Notes: generated by a model from the letters alone, not told the origin. Numbered from the stretch's first letter, positions 51,252 through 63,206 are shown. The stretch: 64,000 nucleotides of DNA from Gillisella terrae (GCF_004801395.1 NZ_SSOA01000014.1:1-64000), one strand, 5' to 3'. Made by a program: numbers and translations.

Positions 51252-52139
51252 GTGGGACAACAGAAAAAACTTCGTAAAGCCGTCTTTCCGGTTGCCGGTC
51301 TTGGTACGCGCTTCCTGCCGGCCACAAAAGCTGTGCCGAAGGAAATGCTTACCGTTGTGGACAAGCCTGTCATTCAATATGTCGTTGATGAGGCGGCAGA
51401 AGCAGGTATTGAGCATTTTGTGTTTATTACCGGCCGTGGCAAAGGCGTGATCGAAGACTATTTCGACATCCAGTTCGAGCTGGAACAGACGCTGAAGGCG
51501 CGCAATAAAAATGCCGAGCTGACACTTCTGTCCGGCCTTTTGCCGGTGGCTGGTTCCGCAAGCTTCACCCGCCAGCAGGAGCCTCTGGGCCTTGGCCATG
51601 CGGTTTGGTGTTCGCGTGATATTGTTGGGCAAGAGCCGTTTGCACTGTTGTTGCCCGACATGATCATGCGTGGCGATAAAGGCTGCATGAAAGGCATGGT
51701 CGAGCTTTACAACAAGACCGGCGGCAACATCGTCGCGGTTGAAGAATGCGCGCCGGATCAAGCCCATAAATACGGTATTGTCGGCGTCGGTGAAGCGCTG
51801 GAAGGCGGCTTCAAGATCACCGAAATGGTCGAAAAGCCAGCCAAGGGCACAGCACCGTCCAACTTCTTCATCAATGGCCGCTACATTCTGCAGCCGGAAA
51901 TCTTCAAGATTCTGGAAACGCAGGAGCGTGGCGCTGGCAATGAAATTCAGCTGACCGACGGCATGCTCAAGCTTGCCAAGCATCAGGATTTCGCGGGCTA
52001 CCACTTCAAGGGCGATACCTATGACTGTGGTGCCAAGGACGGCTTTATTCTGGCCAACGTTGCCTTCGCCATCGAGCGCGAAGACATCCGCTCTCAGATC
52101 GAAGAGCCGTTGAAGGCCATTTTGGCGGCGTTGAAATAA
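51252..52139 (+). CDS. galU: UTP-glucose-1-phosphate uridylyltransferase
   Basis: Makes UDP-glucose for surface polysaccharides. Signature [18 protein letters not shown] at the N-terminus, then [14 protein letters not shown]. The frame is open from 51084, but the upstream 56 codons are not GalU-like. AGGAGG at 51241-51246 is 5 nt from the GTG at 51252 (VGQQKKLRK), giving 295 residues, the usual size. A nearby ATG at 51248 is out of frame. It ends in a terminator. Confidence 0.95.
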   Translation: MGQQKKLRKAVFPVAGLGTRFLPATKAVPKEMLTVVDKPVIQYVVDEAAEAGIEHFVFITGRGKGVIEDYFDIQFELEQTLKARNKNAELTLLSGLLPVAGSASFTRQQEPLGLGHAVWCSRDIVGQEPFALLLPDMIMRGDKGCMKGMVELYNKTGGNIVAVEECAPDQAHKYGIVGVGEALEGGFKITEMVEKPAKGTAPSNFFINGRYILQPEIFKILETQERGAGNEIQLTDGMLKLAKHQDFAGYHFKGDTYDCGAKDGFILANVAFAIEREDIRSQIEEPLKAILAALK

Positions 52140-52163
52140 GCCGCGAAGCAATTGCATCTAACA

Positions 52164-52193
52164 GCCGTCACCTCACGGGGTGGCGGCTTTTTT
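52164..52193 (+). terminator. Terminator of galU
   Basis: Stem 'gccgtcacc' / 'ggtggcggc' (one G-T pair) with T6 after it. The T run reaches the stop codon of the convergent beta-barrel gene. Confidence 0.85.
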
Positions 52194-53682
52194 ATCGCTT
52201 CAAGGTCAGGCCAACGCCTGCGGTGAGAGAGCGGTCGCTGCTGCCATTGTCGCTTGAGGTGCGCGCCCATGCCAGATCGGCCGTCAGATCGAGATAGCGG
52301 TTGATGCGATAGGTCAGACCGGCACCTGCGGTGTAATAGGTGCTGTTGAGCTGGCTGGCGTTGTCATAATTGCGCCAGGTGGTGCCACCCGACAGCCGTG
52401 CAATCAGATCATCGCGCAATTCATGGGTGACCGCAGCGGTGAGCGCATAGGCGACATCACCGCTGATTCCGGCCGTGGTCGAAGGCTCAATCGAGGTGCC
52501 AAAGCCAAGGGCCACATCGGTGCCGCGCCGGGGCGACCAATTGACGGTGCTGTCCAGCGTCATCGCCCCCATGCCATCCAGGCGGGCATCATCAAAACTT
52601 GCATGTTCATAGCCAATGGCCAGTTCGCCGCGCAGTTTCTCGCCCATATCAGTAGAGATACCGGCCTTGGCCCCATAGATATTGCCGGAGCGCTGATAGC
52701 CTGCGCTGTCAAATGTCTGGTCATAGCGGGTTTTGCCAGCCGAGACCTCGACAAAGGGGGTGAAAGCTGGAGAGATTTCATAGCCAAGGCGTGACGAGAC
52801 CGTCACCGTATTGCGGTTTCGATCCGAATTGGAGAGCGTGCTGCCATCACTCAATTGGGCATTGCTATAGGTCCAGCGCTGGAACTGAAGCCCAAGCGAG
52901 CCTCTCAGCTTGCCAACGTCGCGCGATAACACGGCACCCGCCGTGAACTGGCCAACACCCGATTGCACAAGCGCATTGCGAATGGCGTTGGGATCGGTGT
53001 TGCTCTCGCGACTATAGGCATAGCCTGTGGTGAGCCGTGCCGCCATGTCGTCGGCCAGATCGAGCCGGAGCGCGGCATCCACCTGGCCGGATGGGTCATT
53101 CTCCCGATCGCCTGCAATGCGTTGCCGCCAGGTGCCGTTGCCGGTCACGGTCAGCTCATGGCGGGACCAGTCCGAGGTTAAGGTGCCCTTCAGGCCATTG
53201 TCCCAAAAGGTGGTGTTTTGGCGGTTGCCACTGCTGTCGCTTTTGCGCTCAACACTGACCCCTTGCGAGACTTCGGGGCGCAAAATCATCGTGCCTAAGC
53301 GAATGCCGGTGCCATCGTCATTGGTTTTTTTCAGGCTTCGCCGATCATCCAGAGCCGATTGCCGCAGATTGAGCCGATTGGCATCCAGCGCGTCATTGGT
53401 GATACGGCGAAAGCTGTCGCTATCCAGCGTCGTGGTCTCGTCATCGCGGTTGGCGCGGCTGGCGACTGGTGCATTTGTCGTGTCCGCTGCGGCGTCGGTG
53501 TTTGCCCCATCCGTCATGGGTGTCGTTGTCGAGGTTGATCCGCGCAAGCCCAGCATATTGGCGGCCTGCTGGGCAATGCCGGGCGACGAAAAGAGCAAGC
53601 CACCTAACGCGCACGCACCCAGCAGCGCATAGGAATATGCGCGCTTGGGCCGGTGGGCGGCTGCTTTACGTCTCTTTGACAT
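52192..53682 (-). CDS. Outer membrane beta-barrel protein (BBP2-like)
   Basis: 496 residues. After a basic N-terminus and a hydrophobic signal (about 17-38, ending GIAQ), an Asp/Thr-rich spacer with DTTNAPVASRANRDD is followed from about residue 150 by alternating amphipathic strands. The protein ends in LTAGVGLTLKR. Such proteins belong to the putative beta-barrel porin 2 family, common in rhizobia; transport function is not known. GTG at 53685 is possible, but the ATG at 53682 is preferred. It lies next to galU and kpsF, both surface-sugar genes. Confidence 0.8.
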   Translation of the reverse strand: MSKRRKAAAHRPKRAYSYALLGACALGGLLFSSPGIAQQAANMLGLRGSTSTTTPMTDGANTDAAADTTNAPVASRANRDDETTTLDSDSFRRITNDALDANRLNLRQSALDDRRSLKKTNDDGTGIRLGTMILRPEVSQGVSVERKSDSSGNRQNTTFWDNGLKGTLTSDWSRHELTVTGNGTWRQRIAGDRENDPSGQVDAALRLDLADDMAARLTTGYAYSRESNTDPNAIRNALVQSGVGQFTAGAVLSRDVGKLRGSLGLQFQRWTYSNAQLSDGSTLSNSDRNRNTVTVSSRLGYEISPAFTPFVEVSAGKTRYDQTFDSAGYQRSGNIYGAKAGISTDMGEKLRGELAIGYEHASFDDARLDGMGAMTLDSTVNWSPRRGTDVALGFGTSIEPSTTAGISGDVAYALTAAVTHELRDDLIARLSGGTTWRNYDNASQLNSTYYTAGAGLTYRINRYLDLTADLAWARTSSDNGSSDRSLTAGVGLTLKR

Positions 53683-53826
53683 CACGACTCATTTCTGATG
53701 GGCCTTAGTATTACCGAAACGTAAATTGCCATGGTTAATTATTCGTATAGAGAAAGCAGTCGGTTTTCTGCTGCGTGCTTGACAAGGTGAATGGACAGAG
53801 ATCGAACTTGGCGTTATTGGACAGCC

Positions 53827-54840
53827 ATGAACAAGCTCGATGTCAAACTCGTAGAAGCAACGGCAGTGAACACGGCCTTGCGTGTGATCTCCACCGAACA
53901 AAGCGGCCTTGCGGCGCTGGAGCAGGCTTTCGCCGGTCAGGCAGAAAGTGGGCATGATCTGTCGGGTGCGTTTTGCGAAGCCATCAAGGCGATTGGCAAA
54001 AGCTCTGGACGGGTGATTTTAACCGGCGTCGGCAAAAGCCACCACATTGGTGGCAAGATTGCTGCCACCTTTGCTTCCACGGGCACGCCCGCCTTCTTCA
54101 TTCATCCGGCTGAAGCCAATCACGGTGATCTCGGCATGATTGGCCCGGACGATGTGGTGATTGCCCTGTCGTGGAGTGGCGAGAGCAGCGAGCTTCTTGG
54201 CATCATTTCATTCACGCGCCGCTTTTCTATCCCGCTGATTGCGATTACCTCTGGCGCGACCTCAACCCTTGCCCGCGAAGCGGATATTGTGCTGCTTTTG
54301 CCAAAAGTGCAGGAAGCCTGCCCGCATGGGCTGGCCCCCACCACCTCGACCATGATGCAAATGGCCATGGGGGATGCACTGGCTTTGGCGCTGTTGGAAG
54401 CGCGCGGGTTTGGTGCCAATGATTTCAAGGTTTTCCATCCCGGTGGCAAGCTTGGTGCGATGCTGACCCATGTGGGGGACATCATGCATGTGGGCGAGGC
54501 GGTGCCGCTGGTGCCAGAGGGCACACCGATGCCCGATGCGGTGGCTGTGCTTTCGCAAAAGCGTTTTGGCTGCGTGGGAATTGTCGATGGCGCGGGGTGC
54601 CTGATTGGCATTATCACCGATGGCGATATTGCCCGTCACCTGTCGCGCAATCTGGGTGAGCGGCGCGTGGATGAGGTCATGACCCGCAATCCCAAAACCG
54701 TTGCCCATGATACGCTGGCCACCAGCGCCATGGCCATGCTGAACAAGCATAATATTGCAGCCCTGTTTGTGACCGATGCAACGGGCGCGCCCGCAGGCAT
54801 CATCCACTTCCACGATTTGCTGCGGGTGGGCGTGGCTTAA
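53827..54840 (+). CDS. D-arabinose-5-phosphate isomerase, KpsF/GutQ family
   Basis: Converts ribulose-5-phosphate to arabinose-5-phosphate, first step of Kdo for lipopolysaccharide. N-terminal SIS domain with GVGKSHHIGGKIAATFASTG and HPAEANHGDLG, then SGESSELL, and two C-terminal CBS domains (about 205-335: VGDIMHVGEAVPL and RVDEVMTRNPKTV). 337 residues from 53827; the frame also has an ATG at 53791, so the start is not certain. It converges with nfeD, overlapping 4 nt. Confidence 0.92.
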   Translation: MNKLDVKLVEATAVNTALRVISTEQSGLAALEQAFAGQAESGHDLSGAFCEAIKAIGKSSGRVILTGVGKSHHIGGKIAATFASTGTPAFFIHPAEANHGDLGMIGPDDVVIALSWSGESSELLGIISFTRRFSIPLIAITSGATSTLAREADIVLLLPKVQEACPHGLAPTTSTMMQMAMGDALALALLEARGFGANDFKVFHPGGKLGAMLTHVGDIMHVGEAVPLVPEGTPMPDAVAVLSQKRFGCVGIVDGAGCLIGIITDGDIARHLSRNLGERRVDEVMTRNPKTVAHDTLATSAMAMLNKHNIAALFVTDATGAPAGIIHFHDLLRVGVA

Positions 54841-55295
54841 GCTGCATCCACCGTCAGGTCATTCTTATTGGCACTGACCACTTTGACGCGCGCACCCGCA
54901 GGCAGGTCAGGGCCCATGACCGGCCATGACGTGCCATCGAGTTGAATACGGCCTCGCCCTTCGCGAATGGGGTCTTCAAGTGTTGCGGTCCGGCCCACCA
55001 GACCTGCGGTGCGCTGGTTCAGCAAGGGCTCGTCACTGCGGGCGGCATCGGTGCTCACCAGCTTGCGCCCAATCAGGATGGCAATCACAGAGAAAATCGC
55101 AAAGGCGAGAAACTGCACCTGCCATGGCCAAAAGCCATCGCCCCAAAACATCAGCGAGAGCAGGCCGGTGGCAAGTGCACCGACCCCAAACCACACCAGA
55201 AACATGCCGGGTATGATCATTTCCAGCGTTAGCAGGAGAAGCCCCGCAATCCACCAGCTCCAAAGGCCCAGTTCCTCCACCAGCCATTGCAGCAT
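54837..55295 (-). CDS. NfeD-family membrane protein
   Basis: 152 residues: two or three hydrophobic segments in the first 75 (LWSWWIAGLLLLTLEMIIPGMF and following) and a C-terminal OB-fold (about 85-150) with LVGRTATLEDPIREGRGRIQLDG. This is the short NfeD1b type that forms a pair with SPFH proteins. It starts 5 nt after the SPFH gene, so the pair is an operon. It likely helps arrange SPFH protein complexes in the membrane. Confidence 0.9.
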   Translation of the reverse strand: MLQWLVEELGLWSWWIAGLLLLTLEMIIPGMFLVWFGVGALATGLLSLMFWGDGFWPWQVQFLAFAIFSVIAILIGRKLVSTDAARSDEPLLNQRTAGLVGRTATLEDPIREGRGRIQLDGTSWPVMGPDLPAGARVKVVSANKNDLTVDAA

Positions 55296-55300
55296 GGCGC

Positions 55301-56320
55301 TTACTCCTCAGGCTTGAAAGGGTTCACAACAGGTGTGCTGCGTGATGACGATGGGCGGGTAGGGGTGGTATTGGCCTTGGCCGAACCGCCGGTTTTGCCT
55401 TGGCCATTATCGCCAAACACATCACGGGCAATGGCTCCAATGCCGCCCAGAGAGCCAATCAGCGAAGAGGCCTCCATTGGCATCAGCACAATTTTCGAGT
55501 TCGGGGCCGAGCCAATGGTGGACATGGCCTCGGTGTATTTCTGGGCAACGAAGTAGTTGATGGCCTGCACATCACCCGCGGCAATGGCTTCCGACACCAT
55601 TTTGGTGGCTTTTGCTTCGGCTTCCGCCAAGCGCTCACGCGCTTCGGCTTCGCGGTAGGCGGCTTCGCGCTGGCCCTCGGCTTGCAGAATGGCCGATTGC
55701 TTGGCACCTTCGGCGCGCAAAATCTGAGCGTTTCGAAAGCCTTCGGCTTCCAGCACCTGGGCGCGCTTTTCGCGCTCGGCCTTCATCTGGCGGCCCATGG
55801 CAGCAACCAGATCGGTTGGCGGCTGAATATCCTTGATTTCCACGCGTGTGACCTTGATGCCCCAGGGGCGCACGGCTTCATCCACCACCCGCAACAGGCG
55901 ATCATTGATCACTTCGCGGTTGGAGAGCAGCTCGTCGAGGTCCATGGACCCCATGACCGAGCGGATATTGGTCATAGTCAGGTTGAGAATGGCATTTTGC
56001 AGATTGGCCACCTGATAGGCGGCTTCGGCGGCATTCAACACCTGATAAAAGGCCACCGCATCGGCAGAAACGCTGGCATTGTCCTTGGTGATGACTTCCT
56101 GCGTTGGAACATCCAGCACCTGTTCCATCACATTCATCTTTGCGCCAACGGTCTCGATGAAAGGGGTGATAATGTTCAGGCCGGGCTCCAGCGTACGGGT
56201 GTAGCGGCCAAAACGCTCGATGGTATAGCGATAGCCCTGCGGCACGGTTTTGATGCCCGCCAGCAAGACGAGAATAACGAAGCCCACAAGAGCAACGACG
56301 AGAATATCAAAGCCGGTCAT
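55301..56320 (-). CDS. SPFH/band 7 membrane protein (QmcA/stomatin type)
   Basis: 339 residues with an N-terminal TM (about 5-25), a band 7 domain ([30 protein letters not shown]) and a coiled coil rich in Ala/Glu/Arg (about 185-250, [18 protein letters not shown]). A low-complexity Ser/Thr/Pro tail ends it. QmcA-like proteins form large oligomeric cages at the membrane and may modulate FtsH. 'ggggag' precedes the ATG. The partner nfeD follows at once. Confidence 0.93.
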   Translation of the reverse strand: MTGFDILVVALVGFVILVLLAGIKTVPQGYRYTIERFGRYTRTLEPGLNIITPFIETVGAKMNVMEQVLDVPTQEVITKDNASVSADAVAFYQVLNAAEAAYQVANLQNAILNLTMTNIRSVMGSMDLDELLSNREVINDRLLRVVDEAVRPWGIKVTRVEIKDIQPPTDLVAAMGRQMKAEREKRAQVLEAEGFRNAQILRAEGAKQSAILQAEGQREAAYREAEARERLAEAEAKATKMVSEAIAAGDVQAINYFVAQKYTEAMSTIGSAPNSKIVLMPMEASSLIGSLGGIGAIARDVFGDNGQGKTGGSAKANTTPTRPSSSRSTPVVNPFKPEE

Positions 56321-56500
56321 ATCATCTCCCCAAAACCTTCAAAATACTGGAGTTTATGTAGGTCGTTGCCGTCTGATTTACCAGTGCAGGGGCACCGATG
56401 GGCGGGCCAAATGGCGTATTTTGACGGCGAAGAGACGATTACCCGTTCGGGTGGGTTTTCAAACTTGCCATTCTGGACTATGAGAGCCGCGGTTTTCACC

Positions 56501-56531
56501 ACCGGTCGCAGCCTACCCGGATAAAACAAGG
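56501..56531 (+). promoter_or_regulatory. preQ1-I riboswitch upstream of queC
   Basis: The sequence CCGGTCGCAGCCTACCCGG (56502-56520) forms a short stem with the loop TCGCAG, followed by ATAAAACAAGG at 56521-56531. Stem, TCGCAG loop, A-rich tail and AACAAGG match the preQ1 class I aptamer of the Thermoanaerobacter type. The AAGG is also the ribosome binding site of queC (ATG at 56541), so ligand binding should hide it and lower translation of the queuosine precursor genes. Confidence 0.85.
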
Positions 56532-56540
56532 ACTAAAACC

Positions 56541-57248
56541 ATGAAGACTCTCGTTGTCTGCTCTGGCGGACTCGATTCCGTTTCGCTTGCCTATAAAATC
56601 GCAAGCGAGCAACAATTGATTGGCTTGTTGTCGTTTGATTACGGTCAGCGTCATAAGAAAGAACTGGAATTTGCCGCCCGTGCCGCCAAAGCGCTGGGTG
56701 TGCCGCATCAAATCATTGATATCAGCACAATAGGCAAAAGCCTCACTGGCTCGGCCCTGACCGATGATCTCGATGTGCCGGATGGCCATTACGCCGAAGA
56801 CACCATGAAAATCACAGTGGTGCCAAACCGCAACGCCATCATGCTGGCCATTGCCTTTGGTGTGGCTGCGGCCAAAAAGGCCGATGCGGTGGCGGTGGCG
56901 GTCCATGGGGGCGATCACTTCATCTATCCCGACTGCCGCCCCGGCTTCATTGATGCGTTTCAGACCATGCAAAACCATGCGCTGGAAGGCTATGCCGATG
57001 TGACACTGCTGTCGCCTTTCGTCACCGTGCCAAAGTCAGAGATTGTCGTTGAGGGTGCCAAATACGGCACACCCTTTGCCGATACATGGTCATGCTACAA
57101 GGGGGGCGCGCGCCATTGCGGCCGTTGTGGCACCTGTGTGGAGCGGCGCGAGGCTTTTCATCTGGCAGGCGTTGCTGATCCCACCGATTATGAAGACCCG
57201 GATTTCTGGCGCTCTGCCACCTCCGGCTTCAAAGCCGAAGGTGTGTGA
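56541..57248 (+). CDS. queC: 7-cyano-7-deazaguanine synthase
   Basis: Makes preQ0 from 7-carboxy-7-deazaguanine, ammonia and ATP in queuosine synthesis. The PP-loop [13 protein letters not shown] is at the N-terminus. The C-terminal zinc site is [19 protein letters not shown] with four Cys. 235 residues as in the family. It overlaps queE and lies directly after a preQ1-I aptamer. queD and queF were not seen in the window. Confidence 0.97.
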   Translation: MKTLVVCSGGLDSVSLAYKIASEQQLIGLLSFDYGQRHKKELEFAARAAKALGVPHQIIDISTIGKSLTGSALTDDLDVPDGHYAEDTMKITVVPNRNAIMLAIAFGVAAAKKADAVAVAVHGGDHFIYPDCRPGFIDAFQTMQNHALEGYADVTLLSPFVTVPKSEIVVEGAKYGTPFADTWSCYKGGARHCGRCGTCVERREAFHLAGVADPTDYEDPDFWRSATSGFKAEGV

Positions 57249-58048
57249 GCATGTACCGGATCACAACGGAATCGCATGGTTTGGATAGGACAGCGGTGCG
57301 GGATCGTGAAACACAAAAGGAACTGGGCGGCAAAATCCGCATTAGCGAAATCTTTGGCCCGACCATTCAGGGTGAGGGCGTGCTGATTGGTCAGCCCACC
57401 GTGTTTGTGCGTACGGGCGGTTGTGATTATCGCTGTTCTTGGTGTGATAGTCTGCATGCGGTTGACAGCCAGTTTCGCGATACATGGCAGCCGATGGCGG
57501 TTGATGCCATCTGGGCGCAGGTGGAACATCTATCCGGTGGCGTGCCGTTGATGGTGTCGCTTTCGGGCGGCAATCCAGCCATTCAGCCGCTTGATGGTTT
57601 GATCGCCCATGGCCATCAGCGCGGCTATCGCTTTGCTCTGGAAACCCAAGGCTCGATTGCGCGCGACTGGTTTGCCGAGCTGGACGTGCTGGTGCTGTCA
57701 CCCAAGCCGCCCTCCAGCGGCATGGAAACCGATTGGAAAGCCCTTGATGACTGTCTGGAAAAAGCAGGCAACAAGCCGCAAACACTGCTGAAGTTCGTTG
57801 TGTTTGATGAGGCCGATTACGCCTATGCCAAAGCGGCCAGTGCGCGTTATCCGCATCTTCCGACCTATTTGCAGCCGGGAAACCATACGCCACCGCCGCC
57901 CGAAGATGTTGATGCGGTGATTGATATGGACGGCATCATGAGCCGTGTGCACTGGTTGGTGGATCGGGTGATGCAGGATCGCTGGTTTGCAGCCACCGTG
58001 CTGCCGCAGCTGCATGTTTTGCTCTGGGGCAACAAGCGCGGCGTGTAA
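57245..58048 (+). CDS. queE: 7-carboxy-7-deazaguanine synthase
   Basis: Radical SAM enzyme that forms 7-carboxy-7-deazaguanine from 6-carboxytetrahydropterin. The cluster motif is CDYRCSWC (Cys-x3-Cys-x2-Cys), after [17 protein letters not shown]. 267 residues from GTG 57245, which overlaps the queC stop; an ATG at 57251 is also possible and has GAAGG about 9 nt upstream. The stop codon sits at the edge of a family A repeat. Confidence 0.95.
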   Translation: MSMYRITTESHGLDRTAVRDRETQKELGGKIRISEIFGPTIQGEGVLIGQPTVFVRTGGCDYRCSWCDSLHAVDSQFRDTWQPMAVDAIWAQVEHLSGGVPLMVSLSGGNPAIQPLDGLIAHGHQRGYRFALETQGSIARDWFAELDVLVLSPKPPSSGMETDWKALDDCLEKAGNKPQTLLKFVVFDEADYAYAKAASARYPHLPTYLQPGNHTPPPPEDVDAVIDMDGIMSRVHWLVDRVMQDRWFAATVLPQLHVLLWGNKRGV

Positions 58049-58049
58049 T

Positions 58050-58158
58050 GCAGCGCCTATCTCCAGACATGGCGTACAAAGGACGTGGTAACACTTTAAA
58101 TCTGCTGCATAATTTTCTCCTTAAATCTATTCCGATTTAGGGAGAAAATTATGCGGTA
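58050..58158 (-). repeat. Family A palindromic mosaic repeat, copy 6 (diverged)
   Basis: Degraded first part ('gcagcgcctatctccagacatggcgtacaaagg') and well-kept second palindrome ('ataattttctccttaaatc' ... 'gatttagggagaaaattat'). It starts directly after the queE stop codon (58046-58048) and lies upstream of the esterase gene. Confidence 0.8.
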
Positions 58159-58209
58159 GCTATCCTGCATTGAAATATTCACCGCATCTGTCACTTTGGC
58201 GTGGGTTGA

Positions 58210-59603
<1,394 letters not shown>

Positions 59604-59608
<5 letters not shown>

Positions 59609-61670
59609 ATTCTTCCCAGCTGTCATTGGAGGTTGCTGTCATCATCGCCGGTGCCTTTGCCGGGCTGGCGCTGGCAACTTTTTGAGCACTGCTATTGCCT
59701 GTGAAGGCTTTGGCAACGGTCTGCATTCTGGCATGGACAGGAGAGGGCACAGGCCGGGCTGTCGGTTTCGCAGCTTGTGGCGAAGCGGTTGGCATCCGGT
59801 GCTGTTGATTGACGTCCTTGACCTTGAAATGCTCCAGCAGACGCGCGAGGTTATCGGCCTCCTGCGAAAGCTTGTGGGTGGAGGCAGAGGTCTCTTCCAC
59901 CATCGCCGCATTTTGTTGGGTCACCTGATCCATCTGGTTGATGGCGGTGTTGACCTCTTGCAGGCCGGTGGATTGCTCCTTGGCCGAGCTGGCAATCGAA
60001 TGGATATGGTCGTTGATGGCCAAAATCTGTGCTTCAATGGCCGAGAGCGCCTTGCCGGTTTTTTGCACCAGTGCCACGCCGCCGCCCACTTCCTCGCCGG
60101 ATTTGTTGATCAGCGCCTTGATATCCTTGGCTGCATTGGCAGACCGCTGCGCCAGCTCGCGCACTTCCTGTGCGACGACGGCAAAGCCCTTGCCAGCTTC
60201 GCCTGCGCGGGCCGCTTCCACACCGGCGTTGAGCGCCAGGAGATTGGTCTGGAAGGCGATTTCATCGATCACGTTGATGATCTTGGAAATCTCATTGGAG
60301 GCCTGTTCAATCCGGCCCATGGCTTCCACGGCATTGCCGACAACAATTGCCGACTGTGCCGCATCTTCCTTGGCGGTCGAGACGATGCGGGTTGCTTCCT
60401 GGGTTCGATCGGTCGAATTGCGCACCACGATCGTGATTTGCTCAAGGGCGGCAGACGTCTGCTCAAGCGCTGCGGCCTGCCGCTCGGTGCGCTGGGAGAG
60501 ATCGTTGGTCGCCTTGCTCAACTGGTCGGAATTGCTATGGATGCCATCTGCCTTGAAGCGGATATTGGCAATCACTTCGCGCAGGCGCTCAAACGTGCTG
60601 TTGACGTTGGACTGCAACTCGGCAAAAACGCCGCGGAACTCGCCCTTCATGCTCTGTTCCAGATCGCCTGCCGCAAGGCTGGCAATGACCCGGCCTGTCT
60701 CGCTGACGCCCTGATCGACACTGGTGAGCAGCGTGTTGATATTGGCGGCAAACCGATCCAGATTGGCATCGTCATAATGTTTGTCGATGCGCTTGCTGAA
60801 ATCGCCGCTGGCGGCGGCTTCAACGACGGCTGAAATGCTCGATTGCAGATCGTCGCTCTTGGCGCGCATGGCCGATTCCTGTGCGTTCAGACGCTGAACC
60901 TGCATGCCGTTTTCTTTGAAAATACGAACAGCCTTGGCCATGTCGCCAATTTCATCAGCGCGGTCACTATAGGCCACATCGGTATCAAACTCGCCATCGG
61001 CAACGCGCTTGATGGTGGCGGTGAGGCCTGTGATCGGTCGGCTCAACTGGTTGACACCAATGTAGATGCCGCAGCTTACGCCGATAATAATCGACAAGAT
61101 GGTGGCGGAGGTAATCAACGTCATCATGGTCGTGCCAAACGCGCCCAAGGACGAGCGGATGGCATCGAGCTGGGCTTTGTCAGCATTGACAATCTTGTCG
61201 ATTTCAGCCTGAAATTGCTTGCGATTATTGCGGTTGGCTTCGTTGTTGCCCTGCTCATTGGCCGCTTCAGGGCTAACCTCTTTTCCGAGGCGCACCGTCT
61301 CGCTGCGAAACTTGCGGAACTCAGATGCTTTTTCAACCATGCTGTTGAAGCCGGTTTTTTGGTCTTCGGGTATTAATTTGCCCCAGGTTGCCAGAGTCGT
61401 ATCAATTTCGCTCAGACTTTGCATCACGCCGGTGCCGAACTTTGCGGCATCGTCTTTCGATTTGGAGGCGTAGATGCCGCGTGCATCCATGACCACGGCC
61501 GTCACGTAGCGGTTAAGGCGCTCACCTTGAAAGGCCCGTTCCGAGATATTCATTAATTCTGCAGTTTTATTGTTATAACGAAGGGTTACAAATACCCCCA
61601 TGGCACCGATAATGAGTGCCGCAATTCCTAATATAGCGACTAAGGAATATATTTTGCCGCTGATTTTCAC
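59604..61670 (-). CDS. Methyl-accepting chemotaxis protein
   Basis: Transmembrane chemoreceptor. The frame opens with TTG at 61685, but the GTG at 61670 with GGAGGG 6-7 nt upstream (VKISGKIYS) is the likely start (688 residues). TM1 about 8-30, periplasmic helical sensor to about 178, TM2 about 180-205, HAMP (about 206-260), and a cytoplasmic signalling domain with the hairpin tip [20 protein letters not shown]. The C-terminus is WEEF, matching the tether pentapeptide (xWxxF) that recruits CheR/CheB. The ligand is unknown. Its stop TAG lies in a family B end. Confidence 0.93.
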
Positions 61671-61885
61671 GAAACTACCCTCCAATTTAAACCCCGCCCT
61701 TAGGCGGAGGGATCAGAGTGTTTTACGATGGCAATTATTAAAAATTACTTTTTGAGTTTTGGGTAATTTAGGGTTTGATCCGCTCTGTTTTGTCGAAAAA
61801 TCTATATATTACAATTCCTTGACGATATTTTTTTGAATGTTTTTATTGTCCGTTTTTTGTGCAAATAGCGGTCTCCGCGCTCGAT

Positions 61886-61945
61886 TTACAGCGCCGTGCG
61901 CCATGTATGGCGCACGGCGCTGTAACAATTTCAATCTACTGCATA
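61886..61945. repeat. Family A repeat, copy 7: perfect 40-nt palindrome
   Basis: Bases 61886-61925 form a perfect inverted repeat with 19-nt arms and a 2-nt centre (arm 'ttacagcgccgtgcgccat'). This is the second module of family A with its imperfections removed. It is followed by 'caatctactgcata', a remnant of the first module. It lies in the 324-nt gap between hemH and the chemoreceptor, both on the minus strand; nothing else definite was seen there. Confidence 0.82.
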
Positions 61946-61994
61946 AGGGTTGGCCCAGCGTGGTGTCCATGCCGGGCCTTGATGATGTTTAGCC

Positions 61995-63029
61995 TTACAC
62001 CCAGCCCATCAGTTCCCGTCTGACGACATCTTCAAGAACGCGCATGCCATCGGCGCTATCATTCAGGCAAGGAACGTGGGTGAATTTTTCACCACCATTG
62101 TGATGGAAAATTTCGCCTGCCTCGCCGGCAATTTCCTCAAGGGTTTCCAGACAATCGGAGACAAAACCGGGATTGATGATGGCGATACGCTTGACGCCGT
62201 CCTTGGCCAGTTTCTCTACCGTTTTGTCGGTATAGGGTTGCAGCCATTCTTCTGGGCCAAAGCGTGACTGGAAGGTCACCATCAGCTTGTCCTTGTTCCA
62301 TCCGAGGCGTTCACGCAAAAGCCGTGCTGTTTTGTAGCATTGGCAATGGTAGGGATCGCCCGCCATGAAATAGGATTTTGGAATGCCATGAAACGATGTG
62401 AGCAGCAGTTCCGGCTCCCAATCGAGTGACGCATAATGGGCCTCGATCGAATTGGCCAGCGCGTCGATATAGACCGCGTTGTCGCTATATTGCGGCACGG
62501 TGCGAAGCGCCGGTTGCCAGCGCATTTTCAGCAACGCCCTGAAGGCTTCATCATTGACCGTTGCCGTGGTGGCGGCAGCATATTGCGGGTAAAGCGGAAA
62601 CAGCAGGATTTTTTCGCAACCGGCTTTTTGCAGCTCATTCATTTTTGACTGAATCGACGGCTGGCCGTAGCGCATGGCCCAATCCACAATTACATTGGGC
62701 ATGTCGGCAAAGGATGCCGCCATTTTCTCTGCCTGGTTGCGGGTGTAGGTACGCAGATAACTTTCATCCAGATCCTTGTTCCAGATGCTTTCATAGGCCT
62801 TGCCAACCTTGCCGGGGCGGGTGTTGAGCACAATGCCATAGAGGATCGGATACCAAAACAGCCGCGACCATTCAATCACGCGCTTGTCGGAGAGAAATTC
62901 GCGCAAATACCGACGCATGGATTTGTAATCCGTGCCATCCGGTGTGCCGAGATTGACAAGCAGAACGCCCACCTTTCCAAACTTGACAACGGGGTGATCG
63001 GCCGGAAGGTGGTTCATCTGTGCGCTCAT
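61995..63029 (-). CDS. hemH: Ferrochelatase
   Basis: Inserts Fe2+ into protoporphyrin IX, last step of heme synthesis. 344 residues with the start region VGVLLVNLGTPDG, the active-site motif LLTSFHGIPKSYF (His), and the C-terminal NPGFVSDCLETLEEI, which holds the conserved Glu. GAGG lies about 10 nt before the ATG. No other heme genes are near. The upstream side is a degenerate family A copy. Confidence 0.96.
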   Translation of the reverse strand: MSAQMNHLPADHPVVKFGKVGVLLVNLGTPDGTDYKSMRRYLREFLSDKRVIEWSRLFWYPILYGIVLNTRPGKVGKAYESIWNKDLDESYLRTYTRNQAEKMAASFADMPNVIVDWAMRYGQPSIQSKMNELQKAGCEKILLFPLYPQYAAATTATVNDEAFRALLKMRWQPALRTVPQYSDNAVYIDALANSIEAHYASLDWEPELLLTSFHGIPKSYFMAGDPYHCQCYKTARLLRERLGWNKDKLMVTFQSRFGPEEWLQPYTDKTVEKLAKDGVKRIAIINPGFVSDCLETLEEIAGEAGEIFHHNGGEKFTHVPCLNDSADGMRVLEDVVRRELMGWV

Positions 63030-63092
63030 ATCTGGAATGCCTCAGTCAGGAAATATCATTCAATACGTATGTGCCGCGAGAAGAGATCACTG

Positions 63093-63172
63093 TCTACTCT
63101 ATAATTTCTTGGCAGCGCGGCCTGCGCATTATGCCGCAGATATAAAGTGCTGCACCGAACCTTTGCGCGCCA
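63093..63172 (+). repeat. Family A repeat, copy 8 (degenerate)
   Basis: The order of words is that of family A: 'ctactctataatttctt', a short GC-rich palindrome with 'attatgccgcagatataaag', 'tgctgcaccgaacctttgcg', 'cgccata'. The central palindrome is replaced by 'ggcagcgcggcctgcgc'. It sits upstream of hemH. Confidence 0.5.
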
Positions 63173-63206
63173 TAGGAGACGGACAGCACTGTGCACATTC
63201 ATATCA

